A stretch of DNA of 42,773 nt from a virus: the IMG/VR virus record IMGVR_UViG_3300050821_000980, positions 1 through 42,773 of that record. One strand, given 5' to 3'. The notes under the pieces were generated by a model that saw only the letters and a program-made list of their open reading frames with translations, was not told where the DNA came from and made no database searches. This document shows, in pieces, positions 21,834-31,902 of this stretch (position 1 is its first letter; every line of letters starts with the position of its first letter). The position numbers were made by a program, and so were the translations under genes.

Positions 21834-24284
21834 TTGCCACAAGAGCAAATATTTGCGGACTTTTCAGGTGGCATGAACGCATCAGCGGCGGTCGATAAGC
21901 TCGATCCGAAAGAATGCCTGCTTGCCGAAAATGTGCGTCTCGATGAAACGGGAAACGTAGAGAGTGCCGGAGCCTATACCAATCAGAATACGTCCTCTTA
22001 TGTGGGCTCTACATTCACACAAGGAACGGCAACGATTATTCCGACGAATATTCACTCTCTCCATTGGAATCCCGCTCTAGGTGGTGTTGCTGGAATTGGA
22101 AGAGATGTATTTACGGGGCCGACGCTTGGAGGCATGACATCTGCCATTGCTGGAGCTAACTTTAATGAACAAAAGATGTCGTTTGCCTCTGCAATAGGAA
22201 AAGTGTATTTCGATATTGGAAATGCCGGGTATTGGACGGACATGCAGAACTTTTTGACTGTGGATTGGCCTCCTCCCACGGCTGTAGGTTCTACCGTCAC
22301 CACCGGAACTCCGGGGGCTGTAACACAGGTATCCACAGGCACGAATACCGTTATCTGGAGTACAACCACCGGACTTGTCGGAGTAAATCCTAATGCCCCG
22401 GCTCAAATCTTGCTTAGTACAGGTCAGACATCTGAGATTCTTAAAGCAACGATGTCCACAAGCAGCTTTGCCATAAGTACGGTGGGAGTTGCAGGAATCC
22501 AGTTGAATTTCATGGCGTGGTTTAATAGTACGCCAAATGTCAATCGCCAATGGTTGACCGTTACACTTCTTAATAACAATGTTCCCGTTGGAAATCCGAA
22601 AACAATATCCTTTCTTTCGCAGAGCGGGTTTAATTTTGCGGCTTTCACCTTGGGAGGAACCACCGATCTATGGGGGCTTTCTTCATGGACTCAGGCGCAA
22701 ATCAATTCCGGCAATTTCGGCTTTCAGGTTGTTGCCAATTCCCCTATCAGCCCTCCATATAATCCAAGCGTCGGAGTTGGAATTTATAATTCCTATTTCA
22801 CCATATTTCAGAATCCAGCAGGGTCAGGAATGGTTTCGGGGACCGCTACTGGTACTTTGACCGGAACCTATCAATGGGCGGCGACATTTGTCAGTAGCAG
22901 CGGAGAAGAGAGCGACGTTAGCGGAAATACAGCCTTACTTGCACTCTCGGGTCAAGGCGGAACTCTTACGAGCGTTCCGACTGGAGATGCCAGAACTGCT
23001 TCCAGGAATATTTATCGAATAGGAGGCGCTTTAACATCCAGGTATTTAGTTGGTTCAATTCCTGACAATTTAACCACTACGTATTATGACAATGAAGCGG
23101 ATATAGCGGCTTTGGCTGAAGGCGTCATTGTGGCCGGAGATGTTCCGGGAGATTATCCGAATACCAGATTCAATTTAAGTCCAGGCAATGCGGTGGGAAG
23201 ATTTCCATGTCTTCATTATGATCGCATGTTCTGGGTTGTTCCGGGAACCAATAAATTCTACTGGTCGAAGCCTTTGAATGGGTTTGCCTATCCATCGGTA
23301 AATTTCATTCAAGTGGGAGACAATAAACCGATCACACGTCTTATTTCGATATTCGGTGAACTGATTATTTTTAAGACGGATTCCATCTGGAGACTTACCG
23401 GAACCGATGAATCCAGCTTCAATCTGACGCAGACGCCTTCCTCTGTCGGCACGGATATGTCGTTTACGATTGTCGCCCTGCCCGACAAGATCATCTTCGC
23501 CAATCGTTACGGCATTTGGATATTCAACGGGTATACCTCTCAACCTTTGAGCAATAAACTAGATTTATGGTTCAAGCAGCAGAACCGAACCGGAAAATCG
23601 GTCTATGGGTTTAGCGGGTTCAATCCTCCTGAAGCGGCAAGTCCGACAGTGCCACTGCTTTTTGAGGCGGTTGGAAACAGCGAAAAGTATTATTTCGCAT
23701 ACTCTGAAACAGGGCAAACCGTAAACAATAGCGCCGTTCTTGTGTTCGATGTGAAGCGCGGGAACATCACGAAGCGTTCTCCATACATAAATATTGGAGG
23801 CGCTTTCCCTGTAGAAGTTGCTTATATCCCTTCAATGACTATCGACTCCGTTACGGGGTTGATTTATATCGGAGATTATCAAGGATTTGTCTCTTTATAT
23901 GATGACTGGAGTGGTGCAACCATCGGAGAAAATGGCGCTGCTAACTTCGATTTTCAGACTGGCTATATCGATTTACAGCGCGGATCAAATAAGTCCCTAT
24001 GGGCGCTGGAGTTTTTCATCAATACAAACGGTCAATCCATCATTCCCTATGTCTATTACGATGGTGGGGAGAACTTCGAGCAGCTTCCGGCCATCAGCAC
24101 TGCAAATCTGCAAAGAGTGGTGAGGCCAGTGCAGGCTACAAATGCTCGCAAGATGCAGAACTTCAGCGTTCGGATAAATGGTTCCCTCAATCCGGTAAAT
24201 ATAGGTGGAACGCCACAGATACGACTTGTGCATATTAAGGCTTTGTACGATGTTAGAGTAGGCAGGTCAAGGACAGGTCAATGA
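21834..24284 (+). CDS. Tail hub/nozzle protein (P22 gp10 or T7 gp12 functional analogue)
   Basis: 816 residues from a TTG abutting the upstream stop. The N-terminal FADFSGGMNASAAVDKLDPK block opens many podovirus tail-hub proteins; the body is beta-propeller-like, with repeated strands such as TRLISIFGELIIFKTDSIWR and FTIVALPDKIIFANRYGIW. Length is near T7 gp12 (about 794). It would close the tail tube and carry the spikes. No other protein here fits the role. Confidence 0.7.
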   Translation: MPQEQIFADFSGGMNASAAVDKLDPKECLLAENVRLDETGNVESAGAYTNQNTSSYVGSTFTQGTATIIPTNIHSLHWNPALGGVAGIGRDVFTGPTLGGMTSAIAGANFNEQKMSFASAIGKVYFDIGNAGYWTDMQNFLTVDWPPPTAVGSTVTTGTPGAVTQVSTGTNTVIWSTTTGLVGVNPNAPAQILLSTGQTSEILKATMSTSSFAISTVGVAGIQLNFMAWFNSTPNVNRQWLTVTLLNNNVPVGNPKTISFLSQSGFNFAAFTLGGTTDLWGLSSWTQAQINSGNFGFQVVANSPISPPYNPSVGVGIYNSYFTIFQNPAGSGMVSGTATGTLTGTYQWAATFVSSSGEESDVSGNTALLALSGQGGTLTSVPTGDARTASRNIYRIGGALTSRYLVGSIPDNLTTTYYDNEADIAALAEGVIVAGDVPGDYPNTRFNLSPGNAVGRFPCLHYDRMFWVVPGTNKFYWSKPLNGFAYPSVNFIQVGDNKPITRLISIFGELIIFKTDSIWRLTGTDESSFNLTQTPSSVGTDMSFTIVALPDKIIFANRYGIWIFNGYTSQPLSNKLDLWFKQQNRTGKSVYGFSGFNPPEAASPTVPLLFEAVGNSEKYYFAYSETGQTVNNSAVLVFDVKRGNITKRSPYINIGGAFPVEVAYIPSMTIDSVTGLIYIGDYQGFVSLYDDWSGATIGENGAANFDFQTGYIDLQRGSNKSLWALEFFINTNGQSIIPYVYYDGGENFEQLPAISTANLQRVVRPVQATNARKMQNFSVRINGSLNPVNIGGTPQIRLVHIKALYDVRVGRSRTGQ

Positions 24285-24835
24285 GTCGAGCGCCAACAAT
24301 TCAAAGATTACCGAATCCCCCTCAGCTTAGGGGAGGGCTTCCGAATTATGAATCCGACATGAAGATGATGCATGAACACGTCACGACCATGACCACGATA
24401 CTTAATCAGGCCGTGCAGAACTTGCAGAACCGGGTAAACACGATTCAACAGGTCGGAGCAAATGCGCCTCCTCCCGTTACCGGATTAGCCGTGGAGGGTA
24501 AGCAGGGCCTTTTCAGCCTGACATGGAACCGTATCCACAATGCCGATGGATATGTGATAGTCCATGCCTCGGATACAGCCATGAAACAGATTGTGGGTCG
24601 ATACAACATCCCGGACGGAAACCAACCCCTTCATCAGATTCCTGTCGGCAATGCTGCTGTTTCAGGTAGTTTTCAGGTTTATGCCTATCAGGGAAATCAG
24701 TATAGCGACCCGTCTCCGGCAGTTTCAGCTACAACGGCGATACTTAGTACCTCGACGGAAGCGGCTCCTAAGACTCCACCGATCAGGCCACTGCAACCTA
24801 AAGTTTCAGGAGTAAGAAATGGAACCACTCTATGA
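24281..24835 (+). CDS. Tail-associated protein with fibronectin type III-like domain
   Basis: 184 residues, ATGA overlap. An N-terminal helical/coiled-coil segment (DMKMMHEHVTTMTTILNQAV) is followed by an FN3-like domain beginning PPPVTGLAVEGKQGLFSLTW and ending with YAYQGNQYSDPSPAV. FN3 domains in phage tails are thought to help weak adhesion to carbohydrate. The C-terminus is Pro-rich and basic. Confidence 0.68.
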   Translation: MSRAPTIQRLPNPPQLRGGLPNYESDMKMMHEHVTTMTTILNQAVQNLQNRVNTIQQVGANAPPPVTGLAVEGKQGLFSLTWNRIHNADGYVIVHASDTAMKQIVGRYNIPDGNQPLHQIPVGNAAVSGSFQVYAYQGNQYSDPSPAVSATTAILSTSTEAAPKTPPIRPLQPKVSGVRNGTTL

Positions 24836-25149
24836 GCGCCGGAAACATACCTCTTATATCGGCAATGCCGGGAATGGGCGGCGGAACGCAGGTTCCTGAT
24901 GATCTGGCCGCGTCTTCTCCGATCTTTCAGGCGCTTCTAGGATCGACAGGAGGACAGGCTGGATTGCAAAATACCGATTCCTTGATAGCAGCGAATCCGG
25001 CAATGGGGCAGGCGCTTTCTTTTATGTCACCTGGAGGCGGTCTGAACGCGCAGCAGTCATCGCAGTTCGGCCCGCTATTCGCCTTGATGATGTCATTACA
25101 AGGGCAGACAGGGCAGCAGCAACCGGGACCACAAGGAATGGGAGGCTAG
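24832..25149 (+). CDS. Gly/Gln-rich small virion protein (putative)
   Basis: 105 residues, ATGA overlap. Low charge, Gly-, Gln- and Met-rich (FMSPGGGLNAQQSSQFGPLF). Its place just ahead of three Ala/Gln-rich genes suggests an internal or ejection protein, but it is not recognised. Confidence 0.6.
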   Translation: MSAGNIPLISAMPGMGGGTQVPDDLAASSPIFQALLGSTGGQAGLQNTDSLIAANPAMGQALSFMSPGGGLNAQQSSQFGPLFALMMSLQGQTGQQQPGPQGMGG

Positions 25150-25150
25150 T

Positions 25151-25738
25151 ATGGCAGCAGCTTTAGGCGCAATTCCTTCACTCTTGGGCGGTCTGGCTGG
25201 ATTGTTTAATCCTCGGCCTCCGGCATTGAATAATGCTCAGTCTGGCGCTCTCAATTCTCTTATCCCGAGTCTCATGAACAAGGCTCAGGGTACGCCGACT
25301 ATCGACCCGACACAGCAGGCTTTGATGTATGGGAATGTTGCGCAGAACCAGACAGGCGCAATGAATGCCGCGACTCATGCGCTGACAGGCGCGGGACTTG
25401 GCCATTCTGGTCTACTCGGCAATGCGCTGACTCAGGTGGCGAACCAGGCACAGCAGTCTCGAAACCAAGGAAACATGGGACTTCAGCAACAGGCGATTCA
25501 ACAACAGCAATTCGACCTGCAAACGCTTCTCGGCCTGTTGAATGTCAATGCTACTGGAGGGCAGAGCGGGGCTGGAGCGTTTACGGCTGGGGTCGCACCA
25601 ATCGCTGCTTATTCGATTCAAAACATGCTTAATCAGAATGGCGCAAACTCGAATCAGAATGCAATGAATTTCGCTAGTAGTGGAAATCTTCCGCTTAGCG
25701 CCAATCCCGGAACGTCGGTAATGGGAGGCTACCAGTAA
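25151..25738 (+). CDS. Putative DNA-ejection protein 1
   Basis: 195 residues. N-terminal hydrophobic/Gly stretch (AALGAIPSLLGGLAGLFNPR) followed by Ala/Gln/Asn-rich helices with many Q residues (NMGLQQQAIQQQQFDLQ). Composition and gene order (after tail hub, before two further helical proteins) resemble internal ejection proteins of short-tailed phages. No family match is claimed. Confidence 0.55.
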   Translation: MAAALGAIPSLLGGLAGLFNPRPPALNNAQSGALNSLIPSLMNKAQGTPTIDPTQQALMYGNVAQNQTGAMNAATHALTGAGLGHSGLLGNALTQVANQAQQSRNQGNMGLQQQAIQQQQFDLQTLLGLLNVNATGGQSGAGAFTAGVAPIAAYSIQNMLNQNGANSNQNAMNFASSGNLPLSANPGTSVMGGYQ

Positions 25739-26889
25739 TGCCAGTCGATACACGCATAAATGTTCCGTTCATTCCCCAAGAGGGAATCACCTCGCAGATT
25801 CTCAATGCGATGCAACTAGCAAATGAACATCACCAGCAACAACAGCAACTCGCCATTCAACAGCAACAGGCCAATACGCAGCAACAAGCTGCGCAAAGCG
25901 AATCACAGTTTCGTGCAGCACAAGGAAAAGAAATACAGGCCAATCTCGAAGCTGGATTGCCGGAAGCTCAGGCCGGAGCGCTAAAATCACGCTCCAATTA
26001 TGAGAATTTACAAGGGCAGATTCAGCAAGAAAACAATCCTCTGGTTAAGGAACAACTAAAGGCGCAAGCGAGAGGGGAGAATGCCGCTGCATCCCTGAAT
26101 GAAGCCAAGGTCGCCATGATTCAAAATCCGACCGATTATAGCGCAGCGGTCGATAAAGTCATAGACCCTGCAAAATATCCAGAGCTTAACAAGAGGACAA
26201 AATCGCAGATGGAGTTTGCCGATCAGATAAAAGCATTCGACCCGGAAGCTCCGGCTAAAATTCTAGGCCAATCGGCCTCAGAGATTGACACGATTGAACG
26301 AGAAACAGACCCACGGGTAATAGCTGCCCGCGTTCAACAGACTGTTCAAACACAAAGAGGTCTGTATGGTGGGGGGGCTGTATCTGGTGTTGCGCCTCAT
26401 CTTGTTGCACCAGCGACGGCAGAAGCAACCAAATTGGGAACCGACTTCGCTACGTTCGAGGGGCAACTTAAAAACTTAAAAACTTCTCTTGCCTCCGCTA
26501 AAACAGGAGATGAGGTTGCCGCACAGTTCGCTCCGATTGCAATTACTCTAGGTTCGAATGCATTTTATGGAACACATAGATTCAGCCCAACTGAAGTCGA
26601 AGCATTGAAGGATGTTGGGTCAGTACCGAGACAAATAAATTCATGGCTCGATAAGCACGCTACCGGAACTGTGAATCCTGACTCATTGAAGGAATTTCAA
26701 TCTCTGGTTGATAGGTTGGGCGAGGCTAAATATTCAACCTATAAGAATGGATTGAATGTGGTTAATAAGAATTATGGATCAAAGTTTGATCCTGTAGACA
26801 TGAGTGGAAGCGAGAACACAAAATCGGGAGGTTCAGGACAACAGCAAAAAAGTGATGAATTTGGGGCATTCGGCGGTAGAGGATTCTAA
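25738..26889 (+). CDS. Putative DNA-ejection protein 2
   Basis: 383 residues, start overlaps upstream stop. Residues about 20-125 are a Gln/Ala-rich coiled coil (QQQQQLAIQQQQANTQQQ); the rest is helical with a Gly/Lys-rich C-terminus. Middle gene of the three-gene internal-protein group. Call is by composition and position. Confidence 0.55.
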   Translation: MPVDTRINVPFIPQEGITSQILNAMQLANEHHQQQQQLAIQQQQANTQQQAAQSESQFRAAQGKEIQANLEAGLPEAQAGALKSRSNYENLQGQIQQENNPLVKEQLKAQARGENAAASLNEAKVAMIQNPTDYSAAVDKVIDPAKYPELNKRTKSQMEFADQIKAFDPEAPAKILGQSASEIDTIERETDPRVIAARVQQTVQTQRGLYGGGAVSGVAPHLVAPATAEATKLGTDFATFEGQLKNLKTSLASAKTGDEVAAQFAPIAITLGSNAFYGTHRFSPTEVEALKDVGSVPRQINSWLDKHATGTVNPDSLKEFQSLVDRLGEAKYSTYKNGLNVVNKNYGSKFDPVDMSGSENTKSGGSGQQQKSDEFGAFGGRGF

Positions 26890-28148
26890 TGGGAAACACA
26901 CCAACACCGCAACAAATAGTTCCTCCAGACGCTTCACAGGCAATGACTCCTATGTTGTCTCCTAGCGGTGCTGCTGGAGAGATTCCGGCGCACAGGGTTG
27001 CCGATGCTGTTAAAGAAGGGTTCACCATTGCCGCTAAACTTGTCAGTCCAAGCGGTAAGGTTGGAGCAGTTCCGATAGATCGAGTTCATGAAGCATTGAA
27101 AGCTGGATTCTCTCCCTATGTTCCGACTGAAGAGCAAGCCGCAGCAACTCCGGCAGTTGCTCCAGTTCCTCTTCCGGGAGCTGGTCAAAAGATTCTTGGA
27201 GGCACATTCCCTTCACCTCTCGACCCTACTCAGAATATGAAGATGGGAATGCAGCCTAATGAACAGCCTTTGGGAACGCCTCTAGCTCCAATGGGAGCGG
27301 CGGCCTCAATACCCCAAGCTATAGGTAGTTTAGCTGGTGGAATTGGTGGCTCTAAATTAGGCGAGTATATCGGTGAGAAGTCGAAGCTATCTCCATCGGA
27401 AACTATATGGGCACGCGATTTGGGTGGAGTTCTTGGTGCTTTTGCCGGAGCTGGCGGGGGGGCGCAAGCAGAATCTATTTGGAGTGGCATTAAGAACACA
27501 TTCGCTAAAAAGCTCTACACCGAAGAAGGCGACTTAACAAAGTTTGCAGATACGTTGGTTCATCCTACAAAACTTCCAGAGAATGCATTGCGCTCCATAT
27601 TTCCCGATCCCGGAGAGCCAGAGCGGGCAGCAGAACTTGCCAATGAGCAACGCGCACAGGATTTAATGAGGCGCGGAAAAGAGCAGGCCACCATAGATAA
27701 GGCGGCAGCAAGGGAATCTAAGGGTACATATGTTCCCGGAAATGCGATATCGAGTGCTCCAGGAACTCCTACAACAAGTACTCCATCGGGAGAGCCTACT
27801 GGTTCCGGTCCAACTACTTCCACCGGACCAAATGCGCAACTCGTTACCAAGCTAAGGTCTGCCGCTGTTGTGCCTCCAGCTCCTGGATCATTACAAGAAG
27901 CTGTCGGGCAGGCAATGAGTGAACCCGGAAAGATTATCGATCCGAATAGCGCAGAGGCAAAAGCCCCATCCATTAAGGGTTCTTACTGGTCATTTCCAGA
28001 AGATAAGCTACTTCAAGCGGCAAAAGATGGAGATCGGGAAGCCGCCATAATTGCGAAGATGCGCGGAATCCAATTACCACAGAACATGAAATATATAAGT
28101 GATGTAGCTGACAGCCTTATCAAAGGACTTTACAAGAGTTCAAAATGA
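26889..28148 (+). CDS. Putative DNA-ejection protein 3 with repeat motif and glycine zipper
   Basis: 419 residues. Near the N-terminus a motif occurs twice: SPSGAAGEIPAHRVADAVKE and SPSGKVGAVPIDRVHEALKA, each followed by GF. I know this S-P-x-G-x-x-G-x-(I/V)-P motif from other phage and host proteins but not its function. The middle has small-residue helices (IPQAIGSLAGGIGGSKLGEY; GGVLGAFAGAGGGAQ) that could insert in membrane. Then a long Pro/Ser/Thr/Gly linker and helical end. Third member of the group. Confidence 0.58.
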   Translation: MGNTPTPQQIVPPDASQAMTPMLSPSGAAGEIPAHRVADAVKEGFTIAAKLVSPSGKVGAVPIDRVHEALKAGFSPYVPTEEQAAATPAVAPVPLPGAGQKILGGTFPSPLDPTQNMKMGMQPNEQPLGTPLAPMGAAASIPQAIGSLAGGIGGSKLGEYIGEKSKLSPSETIWARDLGGVLGAFAGAGGGAQAESIWSGIKNTFAKKLYTEEGDLTKFADTLVHPTKLPENALRSIFPDPGEPERAAELANEQRAQDLMRRGKEQATIDKAAARESKGTYVPGNAISSAPGTPTTSTPSGEPTGSGPTTSTGPNAQLVTKLRSAAVVPPAPGSLQEAVGQAMSEPGKIIDPNSAEAKAPSIKGSYWSFPEDKLLQAAKDGDREAAIIAKMRGIQLPQNMKYISDVADSLIKGLYKSSK

Positions 28149-29965
28149 AAAAACTACTGTTGATTTTGCTTCTATTTTTTCCGGTACTGTCCTTCGGGCA
28201 AGCCAGCCCTCCATCGACCTATGTACCTCAACTGATTACCTATCCAGGTGTTCCATTCGGGGTATGTTCGATCTATCAGATTGCCGAGAACGTATCGAAT
28301 GGAAATTATTACACCTGCAATCCGGCCACATATACATGGCTGCAAGCCGGAAATAGCATCTTAGGAAACAATAACGCCTTTACCGGAAATAACACCCACA
28401 GCGGCACAGAGACGTTTACCGGGCCATTGAACTCCAATAATCTTACGACCGGAAATGTGGCCGGAAAAAATGCTTCCACAGATGCCGTTCAGTATGTTTC
28501 AGGAACAGGGAATGACACGAATGACGGACTATCTTGGGGTACTTCCAAGGCAAAAATAAAGACTGCGGTAGCCGCACTTCCGACCATTAGCTCCAAGCCT
28601 TCTGGAATCGTCTATATCGGGCAGGGTGTCAACATTAACTCCGGCGATGAAGTTACTATTGGGCCTTGGACAAAACTTGTTTTTACTCCATCAACTTATG
28701 TGACTTATAACGGAACCGGAACAGCAATTTCATGCATAGATGCCCCCACGACGTATTTCGGAGATGGCGGGATTTACGACCTGAATTTAAACGTAACAAA
28801 CAATGCTGGAAGCGGAATTTTGAACAATGAATGCACGTGGTGGAAAATGTCGCAGGTTTGGATTCAGGGTCCGGGAGCCTCGTCCACCGGAATCCCAATT
28901 CTATTCAGCAACACGCAAAAATGGACTGAACAATCTAATCTTGATTTGGTTCACGTTCAGAATTTTGTGAATGGAATAACTTTTCAGGACAATTGTGCAA
29001 GTCACACAGGCTGCACCAGCTTTTCATATTCCAGGTGGAGAGAAGTCGTTGTTAGCCCGGTAGGATCATCCAATTATGGGTTTCAACTTCAAAATGACGC
29101 AGCTTTCAATGGCAGCGACTTGGAAATTCAATGTTTCGGCGGTCTAACGGCGGTTACCTGTCTGAGCCTTACGGGTACATCGAACATTCAGTTTAGCCGC
29201 TTAAAGGTCGGAGGAGAGACTTCCGGCCCTGCCAGCACTGGAATTTCCACGACTGCCAGCACCGTGTTTTCTCCAATCACTCTATGGGAACACTGGAATG
29301 CTGGAACATGGACGGATTCATTCTCAGGAACTCAAATCGGATATGTTTACAATGTGCCCGGATTGGCGTTCTTGCAAGCTACCGCAAATGGACTAGCTAT
29401 CGGTGCAAATGGAAATTCTTTCAGTGGAGCGTTAAACACAAACGGTGTAACTGGATTCAGGAATTATGCGCTGCCAGACGCGAGCGGAACATTAGTTTTG
29501 CCGAATTTGACGCAAACATGGACCGCTAACCAATTATTTTCAGCGGCTATGGCATCGAGTGTTGCGGGCGGTACGGACGTAGGCTCCGCATCAAATCCAT
29601 TCGGTAATTTGTGGCTTGGCACAGCGGCAACGAATAACTTCAAGTTTCAGCCAGCAGCGACGGCGGCGGCTCGGGTCATTTCAGTTCCCGATCCTCTTAC
29701 AAACGTGAATCTAGCTTTCAATCTAACGGCAACCAGTTCAGCCTTCGCCACAGCTACCACGGCGGCAACATGCGTGCAGAATACGACAGCGGTAGCAGGT
29801 GCGGCGACCTCGATGGTTGCAGAGGCATCTCCTGTCAGTACGCCAGGAGTCGGAGCGGTTTGGTCTGCTTTTGTCTCATCGGCTGGAAACGTAACGATCA
29901 ATGAATGCGCTGTTGCGACAAGCGCAGGCGGAACAATTGCATTTAATATTAGGGTGCATCCTTAA
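28145..29965 (+). CDS. Tail spike/fibre with beta-helix region and N-terminal signal peptide
   Basis: 606 residues, ATGA overlap. The N-terminus MKKLLLILLLFFPVLSFGQA is a clear Sec signal peptide pattern (KK, hydrophobic core, small residues before QA). After a Thr/Asn-rich region comes QYVSGTGNDTNDGLSWGTSK, the usual opening of pectate-lyase-like right-handed beta-helices, then a parallel-beta-like body and an Ala/Thr/Val-rich end. It should be a receptor-binding or glycan-degrading spike. A signal peptide on a virion part is odd (see findings). Confidence 0.72.
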   Translation: MKKLLLILLLFFPVLSFGQASPPSTYVPQLITYPGVPFGVCSIYQIAENVSNGNYYTCNPATYTWLQAGNSILGNNNAFTGNNTHSGTETFTGPLNSNNLTTGNVAGKNASTDAVQYVSGTGNDTNDGLSWGTSKAKIKTAVAALPTISSKPSGIVYIGQGVNINSGDEVTIGPWTKLVFTPSTYVTYNGTGTAISCIDAPTTYFGDGGIYDLNLNVTNNAGSGILNNECTWWKMSQVWIQGPGASSTGIPILFSNTQKWTEQSNLDLVHVQNFVNGITFQDNCASHTGCTSFSYSRWREVVVSPVGSSNYGFQLQNDAAFNGSDLEIQCFGGLTAVTCLSLTGTSNIQFSRLKVGGETSGPASTGISTTASTVFSPITLWEHWNAGTWTDSFSGTQIGYVYNVPGLAFLQATANGLAIGANGNSFSGALNTNGVTGFRNYALPDASGTLVLPNLTQTWTANQLFSAAMASSVAGGTDVGSASNPFGNLWLGTAATNNFKFQPAATAAARVISVPDPLTNVNLAFNLTATSSAFATATTAATCVQNTTAVAGAATSMVAEASPVSTPGVGAVWSAFVSSAGNVTINECAVATSAGGTIAFNIRVHP

Positions 29966-30072
29966 TGGACTCGAAACCAAGACTATCGCAAGGACCGCCT
30001 AAAGTTACGGCAGAAGTCCATTTCAGTCCTCGGGAAGAGGTAAGGTTGGAGACGAAGATTAGGAGAAATTGA
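29965..30072 (+). CDS. 35-residue small gene between the spikes
   Basis: The ATG overlaps the upstream stop (TAATG at 29963-29967) and the TGA lies just before the next ATG (30075). The product is basic and Pro-rich (MDSKPRLSQGPPKVTAEVHF). It may be translated by coupling. Not recognised. Confidence 0.45.
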   Translation: MDSKPRLSQGPPKVTAEVHFSPREEVRLETKIRRN

Positions 30073-30074
30073 CC

Positions 30075-31892
30075 ATGAAGATTCCAGCTCTGGCACTTGC
30101 ATTTGTATGCATTCTCGGATTTCCGATTATTTCGATGGCGCAAAATCCAGGTCCATTGCCTTCGAATCTGTATACGACTCCCGGATACATTGGCGGTGGA
30201 GGGGGACTCCCTGCCAACGGTCCCGGCATTCCATTCTATAACGGCCCCAACATCATCTACGCCTCAAATTACGGAGTGAAAGCGCAAGGAGTTCGCTTTT
30301 TCGATGCCTCTTTCACGAGTGGAAGCAAAACCGTTACGGTAGGCAATAACACGACCACTGCATCCGATCCTTGTGTCACTTCAAGCATGATTGGTTGGCT
30401 TTTTGCGGGACAGGACAATGCGGCCAGCACGCTAATAACTACAACCGCAACGGCGCGTTTTTCGCCTGGAACCACGATTACTGCGGTCGCCTCCTGTACC
30501 AGTTTTACGGTATCCAACAACGCCGCAGCGAATTGTACTTCGTCAAACGGCAACTCGCTTTGTCAGGTTGTGATTGCTCCGAACGATGACGGCCCTGCAC
30601 TGTTGACGGCATTCCAAGCGATCATGCCCGCAACCGGAAGTCCAAATTGCGGCGGCAAGCTCGTTTTGCCACAAGGCATCATGTGGATTTCTGCGCCGAT
30701 ACAAGTTACATCGAAATGCAACTCTCCCGGCCCTCCGTCCAACGGAGCTGGCGCGGGTGTTTTTATTGAGGGTCAAGGAATTGGAAGCGTGCTTTTCCCG
30801 GCTCCGGCTACTTCGGCTTGGAATGTCAGCACCAACCAAGGAGCTTTTTTCTACAACATATCCAACAACAGCGGGATGCACTACTCCAACTTCACCATCG
30901 ACGGTGCTGGGCAAATTGCAGCCGTAAACTCTGTCGGCAATCCCGGATACGTTCTCGCTATAAGTCAAAATTCGTCCATTCAGTACGTCAACATCTACCA
31001 GTGGGGGCAAGGAGGAGGAATTTATTGTGCCGGAGGGGACGCAGCGGAAGCCCTTGTCGATCACGTAAACGTCGGTGCTGCTACCACTGTTACCAACGGC
31101 CTGAACCTCGTAACTGGATCATATTGCAAGGTCAGCAATTCTGCTTTCTTCTGGTCGCAGGGCGGCTCTGGAAACGCTTATTTTGGCGGCCATCCCGTCT
31201 GGAGCACTAACAATACATTCGACGTGCCGTTTGTTGGGGTCAACGTGTTAGCAAGTGGAGGGACAACCGAAGCGTGGTCTACAGGAGACACGTTCGTCAA
31301 CAACGGCGTGAATCAACCACTTATAAACATCACTTCCGGCGCTACAGTTCACATGCTTGGAGACGCCTTTCTGAATCCGACAGCAGCGTCAAATCCAGTG
31401 GCAATTAAGACCGACTCAACGCCCAGCATTGCATATCTGCGCGATTCGACAATCCTTTTTAACGCCAACAGCGGCAAAGCAATCAGTAGTGCTGGCACGT
31501 TCTATGATTTGTGCGGAAATAATGTACAGACTGCCGTAGCGAACACGATTAGTGGAACCTTCGTCAACTGCGCATCTGAACCTTCCATCGCTGGTAGATG
31601 CCTGATCGCTTCTGGAGCAGGTCCGCTTGCGTGCGGTAATTCATCCAACGGAAAGGTGGCTATCCCGACCACCACGGCAACCTACACGATTAACACAACG
31701 GCAGTTCCATCGGGAGGCATTATTACACTGACACCGACCACGGACAACACAGGCATACCGGGTTCGCCAAGCTGCGTACTTCCGACGTTGACAGCCGATC
31801 CATCGATTTCAGCAACCTTGGCGGGAGTCAGTTTCACGATTGCCGAAACATCGACTACCGGAATTACTTGCTATGGCTGGTCAATTCGATAA
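30075..31892 (+). CDS. Second tail spike, pectate-lyase-like, with N-terminal signal peptide
   Basis: 605 residues from ATG 30075, AGGAG nine bases ahead (a TTG at 30069 is also in frame). The N-terminus MKIPALALAFVCILGFPIIS followed by MAQ is a signal-peptide pattern with a likely A-Q cleavage. The body shows a pectate-lyase-3-type opening (NYGVKAQGVRFFDASF, then NDDGPALLTAFQAI and GGKLVLPQGIMWISAPIQV) and repeating beta-helix turns. Probably an enzyme-like spike acting on host polysaccharide. Paralogous in plan, not in sequence, to the previous spike. Confidence 0.75.
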   Translation: MKIPALALAFVCILGFPIISMAQNPGPLPSNLYTTPGYIGGGGGLPANGPGIPFYNGPNIIYASNYGVKAQGVRFFDASFTSGSKTVTVGNNTTTASDPCVTSSMIGWLFAGQDNAASTLITTTATARFSPGTTITAVASCTSFTVSNNAAANCTSSNGNSLCQVVIAPNDDGPALLTAFQAIMPATGSPNCGGKLVLPQGIMWISAPIQVTSKCNSPGPPSNGAGAGVFIEGQGIGSVLFPAPATSAWNVSTNQGAFFYNISNNSGMHYSNFTIDGAGQIAAVNSVGNPGYVLAISQNSSIQYVNIYQWGQGGGIYCAGGDAAEALVDHVNVGAATTVTNGLNLVTGSYCKVSNSAFFWSQGGSGNAYFGGHPVWSTNNTFDVPFVGVNVLASGGTTEAWSTGDTFVNNGVNQPLINITSGATVHMLGDAFLNPTAASNPVAIKTDSTPSIAYLRDSTILFNANSGKAISSAGTFYDLCGNNVQTAVANTISGTFVNCASEPSIAGRCLIASGAGPLACGNSSNGKVAIPTTTATYTINTTAVPSGGIITLTPTTDNTGIPGSPSCVLPTLTADPSISATLAGVSFTIAETSTTGITCYGWSIR

Positions 31893-31902
31893 AGGCTAAC
31901 AG

